From NCBI GenBank assembly GCA_038501785.1, contig JBAMJR010000039.1, positions 7,664,501 to 7,728,500 on the forward strand: DNA of 64,000 bases, written 5' to 3'. The translations under genes were made by a program, and so were the position numbers. This DNA comes from Myoxocephalus aenaeus (Eukaryota > Chordata > Actinopteri > Perciformes > Cottidae). Positions 1 through 11,759 of this stretch are shown in pieces (the first letter of the stretch is position 1; every line of letters starts with the position of its first letter). The notes below the pieces were generated by a model that saw only the letters and a program-made list of their open reading frames with translations, ran no database searches and was not told where the DNA came from.

Positions 1-269
1 GCTTTTTCTCACTGTGGAAACAGTTAAAACATGATAAGAAAACCCAATACACAGTGTTGCAATCAAAGAACAGCCTCCAAATGATACATTTTCAAGTACC
101 ACAGCGGAGTTCACAGAGTGAAAGCTCAAACACATTGTATCCCCATCTTTATCCTGTGTCTCACTCTCCTGAAATTCAGGCCATAACTCGCCATACTTGT
201 GCAGCCACAATGACACTATACCCAAGGCTCTAACATGAAACACAAAGTTATCTTGTCATGTTAATACAT

Positions 270-438
270 TCTTGGCCTGACATTGCTGCCTCAATGGTGA
301 CCTGAAGGTCCTTGTTGTTCTTAAGTATGTTTGTGTGAGAGAAAAAGAGAGAAAGAAAGAGTGTTTTTCATCTTCATCCTACCTCATGACTGAGAAGTCC
401 ATTCATGTCCGACAGGTTCATCTTGATGTCACCCTCCT
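270..438 (-). CDS. Possible last two coding exons of an unidentified gene
   Basis: Two candidate exons lie on the minus strand. The first (about 438-385) follows an AG, encodes 18 residues containing NLSDMNGLLSHE, and stops at a GTAGGA donor. The second starts near 322 after a strong pyrimidine tract (complement of the GA-rich run 339-365) and reads NNKDLQVTIEAAMSGQ before ending in TAA near 252. Both are in phase 0, so they join in frame. I do not recognise the protein. No further exons were found between 440 and the rad21l1 promoter. The frame is also open from about 210 to the window edge, which may be chance. The exons could be false, or belong to a small gene head-to-head with rad21l1. 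Confidence 0.3.
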
Positions 439-781
439 GCATTCATTGAAATGAAGCTATTCATGGTGAATGCACTGAAATAAATAATGAACTAATCTGT
501 TTAACAGGCTAAACTTACAAAAATGCCATACCAGTGGTGTTGTATGTTGCAGATACTTAGGGTTTCAACAATGCAGAGCTGACAATTAGATAAGTCGATC
601 TACAGAAAAATAATCAGCAACTATTGTGATAAAGGAGGAATTGTTTTAAGTCATTTCAGCCAAACTTTTTACTTATTTCAGCTTTTCAGTTGTGAGGTTT
701 CATTTACTACTTTATATTATTGTAAACAGAATATCTTAGTTTTTTTTAAATATATTTTTAAAAGGGTATCAAAAAGGGTAT

Positions 782-830
782 AAAAAATAAGGGAAAATGT
801 ATCTAATGTATACATTTTCCCTTATTTTTT
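782..830. repeat. Perfect 21-bp inverted repeat with 7-nt loop
   Basis: The left arm 782-802 is the exact reverse complement of 810-830, with a 7-base loop at 803-809. The arms are A/T-rich around a GGGAAAATG core. No target duplication or element end is obvious. Confidence 0.9.
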
Positions 831-2340
831 AGACCAAACAATTAATCAAGAAAATACTTCATCAATGATGAAAATAATCTTTGGTTGCAGTCTGACCTAA
901 ATGTCAAAACATATTTTTTGGAAGTGGATAAAGAAGAACAAAACCTCTTCTATGGTGCATTAAATTACTAAAATCCGATTTATATGAACAGTCGTTTATT
1001 TCCAGTCGATTGTATTATTACATTACACATTGTATTATTGCATTGCAAACATATACAGCATATACTGTAGGCTTTATACATTACAGTGTAAATTAACACA
1101 TATAAAAATGCAGCATCAGTATTTACAGTTGAAGACCTAACTGAAATGTGGCCATGATTAAATCTTGAGATTTGGCCTTGATAATAAAAATCCTTATATT
1201 CTGTAGATATTCTTCATTATTCTTCATGTCTATGAGAGTTCAGGTTATGCGAGGTCAGTTTAACAAATAGTGTCTGTGAGAAGTGTCTGTGGGAAACGTC
1301 CGGTTGTCTGTTCCTCAAGGTTAGAACCACGCTTTGCACTACAACACTCACACCTGTTTATCAGTATATTGACATTAGGGAAGCAGACATGGCATTTGCT
1401 CGTTCCAGCCTTGTGAGAAAAGATGAGGACACGGGATTCTCCTCCTCTTGGACAGATTCTAACAGCCTACATGTGTGATCAAGATCAGGTCATCAGTTTT
1501 GTATTCTAGCTCATATGCAGATTGTTGGATTCATACTCTAATGGTGACAACAACGCACAGGTTGTTGGTTGTTTCTTCCTGCAGTGGTCTGCATGAGTCA
1601 CTGTTTAGGTGACCTTAATGTATCAAATGCCGCCCTCTAGTGCACACAAATGGAGTTACAGCTCAGCAGACTCCCACCTGACTGGAGGTCTGAACAGCCA
1701 GACAGGATAATATGGAAACAGCTGTGTCGACGTGCAGGACATTTGAAGGGACAGCCAACCAACATAGCCCTGGCTACTGCTGCAGCTTCATAGATATTGC
1801 ATAAACTACAAACAATACCACTTTACATGCATGTATCGACTACACCAGTGTGGATTTAAACTACCATCTAGTGGCCACACAGCAAGCAAACAGGCATTAC
1901 TGGAATTCGGCCAGCATTCATTTCCTTAAATAGGTTCACGAGCTGCTTTATGTTCCTCTTCTCTCGGCACAAATCGAAATGTTTTCCGGAGATAAATGTT
2001 TTTTTTTTTTTTTAAGTGGATCAAACCTCGGAGGAGCGTCTTTGTGGTGAGTGACCTAATTCATTTGGTCTATTCTCCATTTATTGTGTTGCTTAACAAA
2101 CACTCCACGAATTAAACAATTAACTACTAAACATGACCTCCCTTCATTTAAATGCTGTAGGATTATAAATCATATTACATTATGAACACCTGTTAGTCAC
2201 ACTGATCTGTTTTTCTAGTTTGATTTCCCTCGGCGGATACATTAATAATCCATATTTATGATGTGTCTCCTGTCATGTCCTGATGTGAACAGGGCAGTGG
2301 TACCTAGAGCTAAAATATGTCTTCAATCAGATTTTTTTGT

Positions 2341-2447
2341 GCGCTTGCGCTGTTTTTTTGTGGGCGGGGCGGAATTCGTTGCCTGGATACATCCTCGCGC
2401 TGATGTGCACGCTCCAAACGTCTAAAAGCCGCACTTTCAAAGTTAAG
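2341..2447 (+). promoter_or_regulatory. rad21l1: rad21l1 promoter and untranslated first exon
   Basis: A short GC-rich stretch holds a palindromic GCGCTTGCGC (2341-2350, NRF1-like), a GC box in TGGGCGGGGCGG (2361-2372) and GTTGCCTGGATAC (2378-2390), a partial match to an RFX X-box. AAG|GTAAGC at 2447/2448 is a good donor for a noncoding exon that would splice to the acceptor before 2840. Factor assignments are by motif resemblance only; the exact start site cannot be seen. Confidence 0.5.
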
Positions 2448-2871
2448 GTAAGCTCGGCTGTATTTCTGGTGTCTGGTTAGCTCGGTAAATGGGCATAATT
2501 ACTTATCGTTACAGCAGCAGTTTCACGTTTCTCCCTAAATTATTAACTGTATCAAGTTATATTAACGCTACGCCATTTTATTTCTATTGTAAATACTCGT
2601 CTGCCGTCGTAGCTAGCTAGTTTAGGAAACCGCCTAGCTAACGCAGATAGCTAACGTTAGCTCACGTTATCCGACTTCGACCTGAGAAGTTCAAGCTCGA
2701 GTGGCAGAACCCTTTATACTGACTAAGTTTAACAGCTTATATGAATATTCTACTACTCTAATGTCATTCAAAAGGAGCATGGTCAGATTTATCAGATACG
2801 TGGGAAGTGATTAAACAGCCAGTGTTGTGTTTGTCACAGGTGACAGCTAATGCTAGCTCCGATCCTCCATC

Positions 2872-4456
2872 ATGATGTTCTACACTCAACTCTTCACCTC
2901 CAAGAGGGGGCCTCTCGCCAAGATCTGGCTCGCAGCGCACTGGGAAAGGAAACTCACAAAGGCCCATGTATTTGAATGTAATTTAGAAACAACCATCAAA
3001 GACATCATTTCCCCGAAGGTAAAATAAATAAATAAATAAATAGTCAAAACACATCCACAAAACACCATACATTGAAATAACTTGTGCCTTATGTGTGAGA
3101 GTACTGTCTGAGATGTTTGTGTGATCTTTGTAGATGAAACTTGGTTTGCGGACCTCCAGTCATCTGCTCGTTGGTGTGGTCAGGATCTACTTCAGGAAAG
3201 CAAAGTATCTCCTTGCAGACTGCAATGATGCCTTGGTTAAATTTAAAATGGCATTCAGGCCAGGTAAAGTGTCAACTGTTTAGACTGTAGAGACTTTGGA
3301 CTGGCTAGAATGTTAATTATGGCTGGTTAAAAATGATCATGCAGTTGAGTAAACAACTCTAAAATAGATTTGATCTGAAACTGAATATAATAACCATTAA
3401 AGGTAGGATTTATTGCAAGATTGTTGTTTTAGGCAGACTTAGTTTCCGATTGTTGTACCTAATGAACCAGTAAATACTTTCTCTAATGAGGACAACCACC
3501 AGAGGGTGACATAGACATAATTACTGTACTAAATTATTTAGGGAGGAGAGAAGGATCTCAATGAATGTTATATGCATGTATAGTTTCCCTCATCACACTG
3601 TCTCTGTCCCGAAAGGACAGAGACAGAATATAGGCTTGTATGTATGCAGCTAAAAGCCTTTTAACACTCACTCAACAAGGTGAATAAGTTAGCATCCCTG
3701 AATTCATAGAGTAATATATTAGCTCGGCTGATTAGTTCTTATATCTAAGATCCTGAAGATTTCATCTGTACATTTTGCAGATCTATTCAACATGATCTTT
3801 TAGTGCCTGTGAAAGCTTCAAAGAAATGTGCTGTTCTTACCTATTCTAGTTCTAAACGCAGTATTTATTTGTATATTATTTACCCTGTTTCTCTGTCAAC
3901 ACACCAGGTCAGACAGATATGCCTTCGGAGGGTCTTGAAGCAACCCTAAAAACAATTACTTTGATTGAAGATTTCACAGCTTTTGATTCCCAGCTGCCAC
4001 ATCCAAGGTACCATTTTCTCTTCTCTGACAAATCCCAACCTGACATTTATAGATTCAGGTTTCTTTAAGATGCTAATGCAAATTAAAATTGTAATGCTTG
4101 GATTACAAACTTAACTGATTTTATAAGTTATCATTTTAACTTTAAAATTCTGATAGTTAACCCTTTCATTTACATTTGGGTAACCTATTGTGTCTAAGCC
4201 TTACAAATAAGTATTATGTCTGTGTCCACACTATGTTCTCTTCATACCGGGACACCAGTGACATCGATGTTGTGGACCACGTTTCACTGAACCAGTGTCG
4301 ATCAGAAGATATCACTCTGAAAGATGACTTTGGAAGTGGCTTTCTCAACTTAGTAGATTTCGGTAAGAACCATTTTGTTCTCATGTTGTGGAGCCGTTTG
4401 GTATGTTCAGCATTACTTTATTCCTGCTACTTACACGTTTTTACTGTGTAGCCAAA

Positions 4457-4498
<42 letters not shown>

Positions 4499-7400
4499 AT
4501 TCCTCTGAGCCATCGAGGAGCTGATGTGTTTTTTCATTGTGATGACTTTAGGTACTGCAACAGTAAATTCTTGCCAGCAGACCAAATCCACAGCTGAAAA
4601 GTCTCAGCAGTTATTCACCCCTGATTGAGTAACATTTGTTACCTGCTTTTAAAGAATTACATCTGCAGTAATGAATGTGCTCGCAGCTGATTTCCACAGA
4701 CAGGCTTGGGAAGTGGAAATACATTGAGAGACAGACTAATGTCTTGTTTTGTGAGATTTGTTGACAATAACAAAAATATGTCCTCTGCTTGTGTGCTCTG
4801 ATGAGTAGGCGATGAGTCCCAGAGCCACCAGAATGGGCTGCTGGATATGAGCTTCCAGAGCTTCGCTCAACATGGAGACCATTTTGGGGATGAGAATAAA
4901 GGACTCGACATACTCGGTAGGGATTGTAAATTAATCAAACTACGTTTTTGCCATATTTTACTTGAGAGAAGCACACACACCAGATTGCTTTGACCCAATT
5001 CTAGGGCTGGATCCTCCAAAGTCAGCCTTTGTGGACCAATTATGTCATGACACGCTTAAACCGATTTTACCACAATTTGTTCTTTTCAGGAGCCTGAATA
5101 TGTCATGGATCAGAAGGCATTAAAAGAAAGTGAAATGAAATATGGATACATTTACAGTTAGTCTGTTACAATTTACCAGTCATCTATCATGCGTTTCAGT
5201 AAAATGTCAGAACTCATATGAAGGCATTCTGGAACTTGTGCCAGTTTCCCTGTGGCATTTGCACTTTGTCAGCAGTTTAGGGCAATAAACTGAAGTATTG
5301 GACTTCTCAAGTGGGACTGCACAAGCACAACGATGTGTAGGTTTGATCTCTGTGGGGCTAAACCGTCTCATTTGGGGAGGAAGCAGAAATTCAACCTTGC
5401 CTTGACATCCTCTTTTTAAGTATCTAGTCTCTGAATTGGGACACAAAGAATACAAAACATCTGAGATTGATGATAATCAAATAAGAAAAAGATTCTCCCT
5501 GCACTCATTCATCCGTCGTGTTGCTTTGTAGCAAGAAAATCCTACTTCTGCTACAGATTACATTAAAATACCAAAAGTATTTACTCTGGGTTCCTGTGGA
5601 TCCTTAAAACATTAAGGTATAAAGGTATAAAAAAAATGTCCTTTATTGCTATTCAACATTTTAAATAAATCTTTAAAAATGGAAAGTAAGATTTTATGAA
5701 TATTTTTCTTCTTCTTTCTGACATTGTAATTTAAAATGTAACAAAACACAGATCATAGTAGGGTAGTAAGGGACTAATGATCCCAGCCTCTGAATTTGCT
5801 CACACACGTTTGCAAGCAGTTCCAACAACACGGCCTAAATCAGCAAGTAATATTTTGGTTATTGTTAAGTTGGTCTTTCATTTATTCCGGGTGGCATTAA
5901 AAAGTCTTCAAGTCTTAAATCTTGCCGTCAGCTGAAGGAATTCTGCTGCTGTATATATCTGCTCTTGTTATGTTATCGGTGATTCTTTTCTTTATTCAAA
6001 ACTTTGAGTGATTGTTTCTCTTAATTTTGAATGACCCGGTAGACTTCCTGACTCCGGGCTCCGGTGATAATGCTAACTTCATCCTAGAGGAGCCTCAAGA
6101 AATAAATCCAGAAATCTCTACACTCAATCATCAACAAGGTGACGTGTCATCATCAGTTATTTCAACTATTTACATCCTGTATTCTAATAAAGTAAGGCAC
6201 CTCCATTTCAACAGCTGCTTAATAGTAGTTAAAAATGATTAGTGCTATGCCGTATTTTGTATTTTCAACTGGGTCATCAGTGTGTAGATGATAGTTTTGT
6301 TTGATGGTACAGCTGCGTATTGGATTGTGTTGTGTTTTGTTCATTAAGACGGAATATGTTTTTATTCAGACTTACATTCAATCTCAACACAGATTCCATA
6401 TGTTTTTCAGATTGGGAAATAACTGGGATGGAGACCCCGACAATGAATAAGACCACCCTGCTTAGTAACGACGAGGAGGCCTTTGCACTTGACCCTGTGA
6501 CCATCACTCGTAGGCGCAACAACCCTCTAACTCACAAATCACATTGCTATACAAAGAGAGCCAAAACAAACACTTGATACCCGATGCAGCAAAACAAGCG
6601 TCCTCATGACCTCCGACTGTTTCTTTTCAGCAAACTCTGAGAAGAAGAGGGGGAAGAGGAAACGCAAGTTGGTTGTGGACCAGACTAAAGAGCTGACCAA
6701 TGAATCCATCAGAGGGCAGCTTCTCGACGATTCCGATCTGCTTGTCTCTTTGGACATGGCTCCACCGACTCTGCAGCTCATGCAGTGGAAGGAGAGCGGC
6801 GGAGCGGACAAACTCTTTGCAGAGCCGTGTTCAACTCTAGCAGCTCCACAGATAAAGAAGGTAAGAAGATAAACAAATACCTGCAATGTTGGTCTTGTAT
6901 CTTAAAAAAACGACGGATCAATTCATAGTGAACATTCAATTAAAGTTACTGCCGTTACCGGTCAATGTAATTTTGCCGCCTGCAGCTCTTTGCCAAGAGT
7001 ATTTTACAGGTGAAATCTTATGTAGCGCGTGAGGAGGTGGAGGGGATGCGTCAGGATGGACAAGAAGGTAGGAAACTTTCTATGAAGTATAATCTCTCTA
7101 TTTGAATGTCCTCTGTTCTGCCTTTTGTGACATGCAGTCTGCATAATTATGTCTTGTATAGTTCAGAGGGACGCATGCAGCCTCACTACAGACGACGTCA
7201 GTGTCGTAGATTCATCAATAGATCCTGAAAGAACACGCGACGCCGAGCTGACCGACCTCGAGCACATGAATGACAATCAACTTGAGGATTACTCCGAGCC
7301 CGCTCCAGTAAGCCTTAGCGCGTCGGACTAAGATAAGTTATTAATTTCCCATTCATGATGTCCTTTTACCTTTCTTATATATGGTTTGTAATCTGTGCCC

Positions 7401-8268
7401 TGTCAGGTTAACGACAGTTCGGAGTTCACACAACCAGGGCTTCCATCAGAGGACTCCATGTTTGTCCATCCGTCTTGCATGGAGCAGGAGACTCAGTCAA
7501 CTTCCCTCAACACTCAGGTGCCTGTAAATACACACAGTCACAAATAGAAACAGGGCAGGAAGTTAGACTCTGCTGGACTCCAGTTTCACTGGCATTATCT
7601 TTGGAATGAAATTAAACTAAAAATGGCTGCTACAGTAAACAAACTACAAATCTATCAGTGTTTGCCAGATGGCAGCTGCTAATTTGTTGCTGCCCACGCT
7701 GCCTTGGAGATGTTCCCGGCATCACTGACTGAAATACGGTCCTTTTCTAACCTGCAGTCTATGCTGAACAGCCAGGACTTTGAGAAGAAGAGGATAACCA
7801 GGCGAACACAGAAGCTTCTGGACCTTCTAAAAGTAAGGACGTAAAAGAAATATTCAAATCAGTCACACCAACTACCAACTCTTACTTATTATATTTGGGT
7901 AAAGCCTGTATGTTGATGACACAGGACCTGTTGTTTCCATGTTAGGCAGTGGTTCCCCTGCTCTATTTAACATTGAATGGCAGATCCAAATCTATAGGCC
8001 CAGCGGACAGGGATTTAAATGCAAGGGGCGGGGCAGGATTAGGGATAGTGTCGTGGGAATTAAATTCTCTCCTGTATGTTGGCAGAGCCAGAGCAACAGT
8101 GACGCCACGTTCAGCCTGGGGGCGCTCTGTGAAGGAGGAGCTCGCTCGCAGACTGCAACCACTTTCTTCTGCTTCCTGATTCTGAAGAAACTAAAAGCCC
8201 TTCACCTGCACCAGAGAGCACCCTATGAGGACATAACTGCCACGCCTGCACCCAATTTCTACAATTAG
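2872..8268 (+). CDS. rad21l1: RAD21-like cohesin subunit (meiotic kleisin)
   Basis: This encodes a kleisin that closes the SMC1-SMC3 cohesin ring, in meiotic chromosome axes for the RAD21L type. Exons: 2872-3018, 3134-3263, 3908-4007, 4259-4362, 4809-4916, 6043-6138, 6411-6509, 6631-6860, 6986-7067, 7162-7307, 7407-7517, 7758-7832, 8086-8268. All junctions are GT-AG and in phase, giving 536 aa. The N-terminal kleisin domain shows SKRGPLAKIWLAAHW and RKAKYLLADCNDA. A mid-region EEAFALDPVTIT and the segment LAPPT-like DMAPPTLQLMQWKE match the family. The C-terminal winged helix ends APYEDITATPAPNFYN (spelled with one P before YED). The length and the FYN end fit RAD21L1 better than the longer somatic RAD21 (about 630 aa). 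The exon starting at 2840 has two adjacent ATGs; the first is used here. Human RAD21L1 also lies beside SNPH. Identity is strong; the paralogue call is slightly less so. Confidence 0.92.
3598..3626. repeat. Perfect 12-bp hairpin in rad21l1 intron
   Basis: CTGTCTCTGTCC (3598-3609) is followed by a 5-nt loop (CGAAA) and its exact complement (3615-3626). It lies between the second and third coding exons of rad21l1. Confidence 0.85.
4460..4495. repeat. (TA)n microsatellite
   Basis: An uninterrupted TA dinucleotide tract of about 36 bases in the intron after the fourth coding exon of rad21l1. Confidence 0.95.
4917..6042 (+). other. rad21l1 intron of 1.1 kb without further features
   Basis: This is the longest coding intron of the gene. 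It is A/T-rich single-copy-looking sequence. I see no conserved exon, element end or hairpin in it. Confidence 0.6.
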
Positions 8269-9466
8269 TAAAACACAATACAGTTTCTTAAAATGACTGA
8301 GCTGCAGTCTTGGTTCTCTCTAGCACGTGTTTGTGTTACTATGTCAGTTTCTCGGGGCTAAATAGTGAAAAACAGCTTGAAAAGAAGAATCTCACTTTAC
8401 ATGATACGTCACACACATTGGTATGCGTGTGTGTGTGTCTCAAAACTTGTAAATACTATTTTGCTTGTTCTCAGCACTCAAACAACTCATTTGTGAGGAA
8501 TTGGGAAAGTATCAATGAAGGAACATTTTGTTTAACGAACTCTTTGTCAGACTTTGTTAGGCCTCTGACCTCAGATATGAGTTTCTCGTCCCTACATTTT
8601 TTACATGATCTACAAGGTCCTTTAAGTATTTATCTATTTATTGTTCTATTGTTCAGCAACATAATGTTAGTTATTCTTGTGATATTTTTGGACTGAAATG
8701 TATTGCATGTTCAGTTTGTGTCTTACACCGGTTCCTCTTCTATTTATTAGGAACGGGACAATGTAGACCTGCCTGTTATGTCTTTTCATTTCTTAGCAAA
8801 TGTTGCAAATGATTAGGTTAAAGTAGAGATAATATTTACATCTATTTAAAACTGTTCCTTGCATCGATGCAAAACACAAGACTGAATGTCTACTAGATGC
8901 GTTTGTATTTTTATACCTTGCAGGAAAATGTGATGTTACTGGAGTTTGGCATATGAAACTAAATTCATATATTTGGCATTTTTGTGGCTAAGATGTTATA
9001 TACATTTTTCTCTATTTGTTTCCTGCAGCTTAAATCCATAAAAACTCCGTACAGTACTTCTGTACAGCCCTGTGCTGTACTTGAATAACAAATAAGGTGA
9101 CTTAAATGGTAATAGTCTCAAATGAAAGTTATATTTCTTCATAGAACGTGTATGTCATCAATTTTACTCTGTGCTCATTGTCGGCCTGACATCACCATAA
9201 TTTTTTTTTTTACCACACATGATATTGGAATATGACTACAAAATGTCTCCAAAATTTGAATTCAGTGACATTCCCACTTCCCACTCGTTCTTGGAGTTCA
9301 TTAAGTAAAAAGTCGAGAATTTCAATCTTTAAGTGTTTTTTGTTCTGAAATTGTAAATGTTCTGTCTTTGTGGGTTGTATTAAAAAGAATCACATACATG
9401 GATGTGTTTTTTTTTTTTTTTTATGTATTTCTATCTTTTAAGGAATAAAGTTTGCTCCAGCTTTAG
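8269..9466 (+). other. rad21l1: 3' untranslated region of rad21l1 with poly(A) signal
   Basis: A/T-rich sequence after the TAG at 8266-8268. The best AATAAA is at 9444-9449, so the transcript would end near 9465, giving a 3'UTR of about 1.2 kb. A short GT run (8424-8438) and a T tract (about 9405-9422) are included. The end point is inferred from the signal alone. Confidence 0.55.
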
Positions 9467-10754
9467 TCAGTGAACGCTCCTCTGCGCACTCATCCATCAT
9501 CTGGTGTTGTACATGGCGCACCAGTCTGACTGGATGCTCATCGCCATATTCTCCTATTCTTCAGTCGGTCTTTACAAATGAAAGGGCTTCCTAAATGACA
9601 TCCTAAATAATATACCAGCGGTCACTACCGTGCCGTGGCGTCGGGCCAGATGAAGCCTCGCGATCCCCTCCGCTGTCACTTTAAGAAGCACCGATGCAGC
9701 AGACGCAGTTGCCTCATTTCATCTCCGGGCTTCATGGCTGCAGGATGGACTCGCGTCAGCATCGGCAGCATCTTTTCTTCCTGTTGCCACCAGGGACTCT
9801 TCATCGACCATCAAGTCTGGCGGGAACCGAGGCTCCTCTACGATGCGCAACTTCCACCTGCCGAGATGGTGTTGTCTGATGAAGGTCTGTTTCAAACCAG
9901 CTGTCTCGGTGTTTTTGTGCATGCGGTGCCCAGCTGCACCATGCAACTGTGTCCTTTAGTATTATCCTTGTTAAGTACCCGTATTTAGGACTACACACAC
10001 ACAGCTGGGACTTAACGTGTTACTCAACTGTTTCTATCAGAAGCTGCGTTCTCTTTTATGGAAAGTACCTGCTGGGTTGTTCGGTGTCCTGTTCAGGGAC
10101 TCATTTGTAGTCAGATGCAAACCAATAATGACACTTTTTGGGGCTTTAAAAAAAAAAAAAAAGTCATCACATCCAGACCTGCATGCTTATCTAACACTGC
10201 TTTACTGTAGCGACAGATGTGGGAGGGGGAGAAAAAAAAAATCCTGCAATTTAATGCCATAATTATTATTCAAGGACACATCCCTGTACCTTCTGCTGTT
10301 TATCCCGAAACATCTCGGCATCATCAGCTGACTATCTCGTCTGAAGTAGTTTCATATCCTCTGCTCTTAATGGTGCTCGCCTCCACACAACACTGATACT
10401 CTTACGTAAGATGATTGCGTATTTCTCACCAATAACGTACTTGCCACTTGTTGCGCAGACAGAAGAGAGAGAGGCGAGGTGTCCCGTCTCGTCGTCCTAG
10501 AATTTAAATATAGGACAGAAATGAATTTGTATGCGTCTGTTTCGCTTCGACTTTTCATTATGAGGAGATTATATTATTATCTGTGTGCAGCCGCGACACC
10601 GATGTATCCATCAGCGGATTCAGGCCTAAAGATCAGCAGGTTGAAAGTACTGTTCAAGAAGGATGAGAACATTTTGTCCTCTTCTTTCATTTCTGCTTTA
10701 AAATAGAAATACACTTTTCAATAATTGGAGTGGTGACAGAGCGACATGATTTAT

Positions 10755-10814
10755 AGTGGTGGCCACGCCTCCTGTTCATACATAAAAGTATGAACAGGAG
10801 GCGTGGCCACCACT
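10755..10814. repeat. Perfect 27-bp inverted repeat with 6-nt loop
   Basis: The arm 10755-10781 (starts AGTGGTGGCCACGCC) is the exact reverse complement of 10788-10814, with loop ATAAAA. Outside it a second pairing block exists: GACATGA (10743-10749) with TCATGTC (10819-10825). The arms are GC-rich in an A/T-rich setting. Confidence 0.93.
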
Positions 10815-11312
10815 GAGGTCATGTCCTCTGTGTTGGGAGTTTTTTATTTATTTATTATCTGCTACAGATTTTACAGCATGACAGTACTTAAGTTACAGTT
10901 GTAACTTGTGTTTTACTGGCAGTCTACCACCGTATTTTAAATTATATTGTTGCATTGACTAGTTTATTTATTTGAGGGATCAATATCGGAGCCAACAAAC
11001 TTTGTGAAATATAAACCTGTTTTGACCCTTTTTTCATTTAAAAAGAAATATCAAACTGCTCATTGCAGCAGAATTTAATAGAATATAAAGATTTGCTGAA
11101 ATAAAACCGTCTAAGGATAGACAAAACTTGGAATAGGAAATATCTGATCTGAAGTAAATAAGCCTAAAAATCCAGTCAGTGCATTCAATACTTACCTCTT
11201 TTTAGTAGTCAATACGTAGTTTCGATACACTGTACAAGACGGATACCTTCATACATTACAGATAATATAATGAAACAAAATGAAACAATATAATGAAACA
11301 ATATAATGAAAC

Positions 11313-11394
11313 AAATCTGACATTAGGTGAGCAGTTTAAAGGGTCCCTACGACCCTTTAAACTGCTCTAGTTTTGTCACCGTAATGTCAGATTT
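11313..11394. repeat. 82-bp fold-back element
   Basis: An inner perfect stem of 17 bp pairs 11329-11345 with 11351-11367 (loop CCTAC). An outer 13-bp stem pairs 11313-11325 with 11382-11394, with a short asymmetric bulge between. It may be a tiny MITE-like fold-back or a replication-derived palindrome. It directly follows a short TAATGAAACA tandem array. Confidence 0.85.
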
Positions 11395-11759
11395 ACTTTG
11401 CTGCCCTTTGACATCAGTTCATGTGACGGTTCATCATGTTTATGTGCAGCTCTGCAGGACGTCGCTCAGAGAGACGCAGCTGCACCGACACTGAACTCAC
11501 TGTTCCCCTTTGTGTCCGCACAGAAAGGAGGCTTTATCTGCTGCTGCCGTAGACTGTTTTAAATTAGGGCTAGGGTTGCGTTATTGTCATTGACTTCCAG
11601 TGAAGAAGCACATTATGGCCACACAGTATGCTCCAGGGGATATTTGTGCTTTTGATTACTATTTGCTGATCTGAGTGTGTTTTTGTCTCTATTCTTGCGG
11701 TCCAGCTGTGAGGGCTCCTAGCGTCCCTCTCTAGAGGTGGGAGGTCCCTCGCACATCAA

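Larger units (their letters stand above)
9467..11705 (+). other. Region between rad21l1 and snph, probable snph promoter and leader exons
   Basis: The moderately GC-rich part 9630-9900 could be an untranslated snph exon: it ends in candidate donors near 9880-9890 and contains no convincing protein. The rest is A/T-rich and holds two fold-back palindromes (listed separately) and a short tandem array near 11265-11315 (TAATGAAACAATA-like unit, about three copies). No other gene is supported. Confidence 0.45.

Noticed and set aside
4809..4916. Extra 11-base micro-exon at 4552-4562 before this rad21l1 exon
   Set aside because: The exon ending at 4362 joins 4809 in phase directly; the micro-exon would shift the frame.
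9635..9988. 117-residue open frame upstream of snph
   Set aside because: Cysteine-rich, no recognisable domain, overlaps other open frames; more likely an untranslated snph leader exon.
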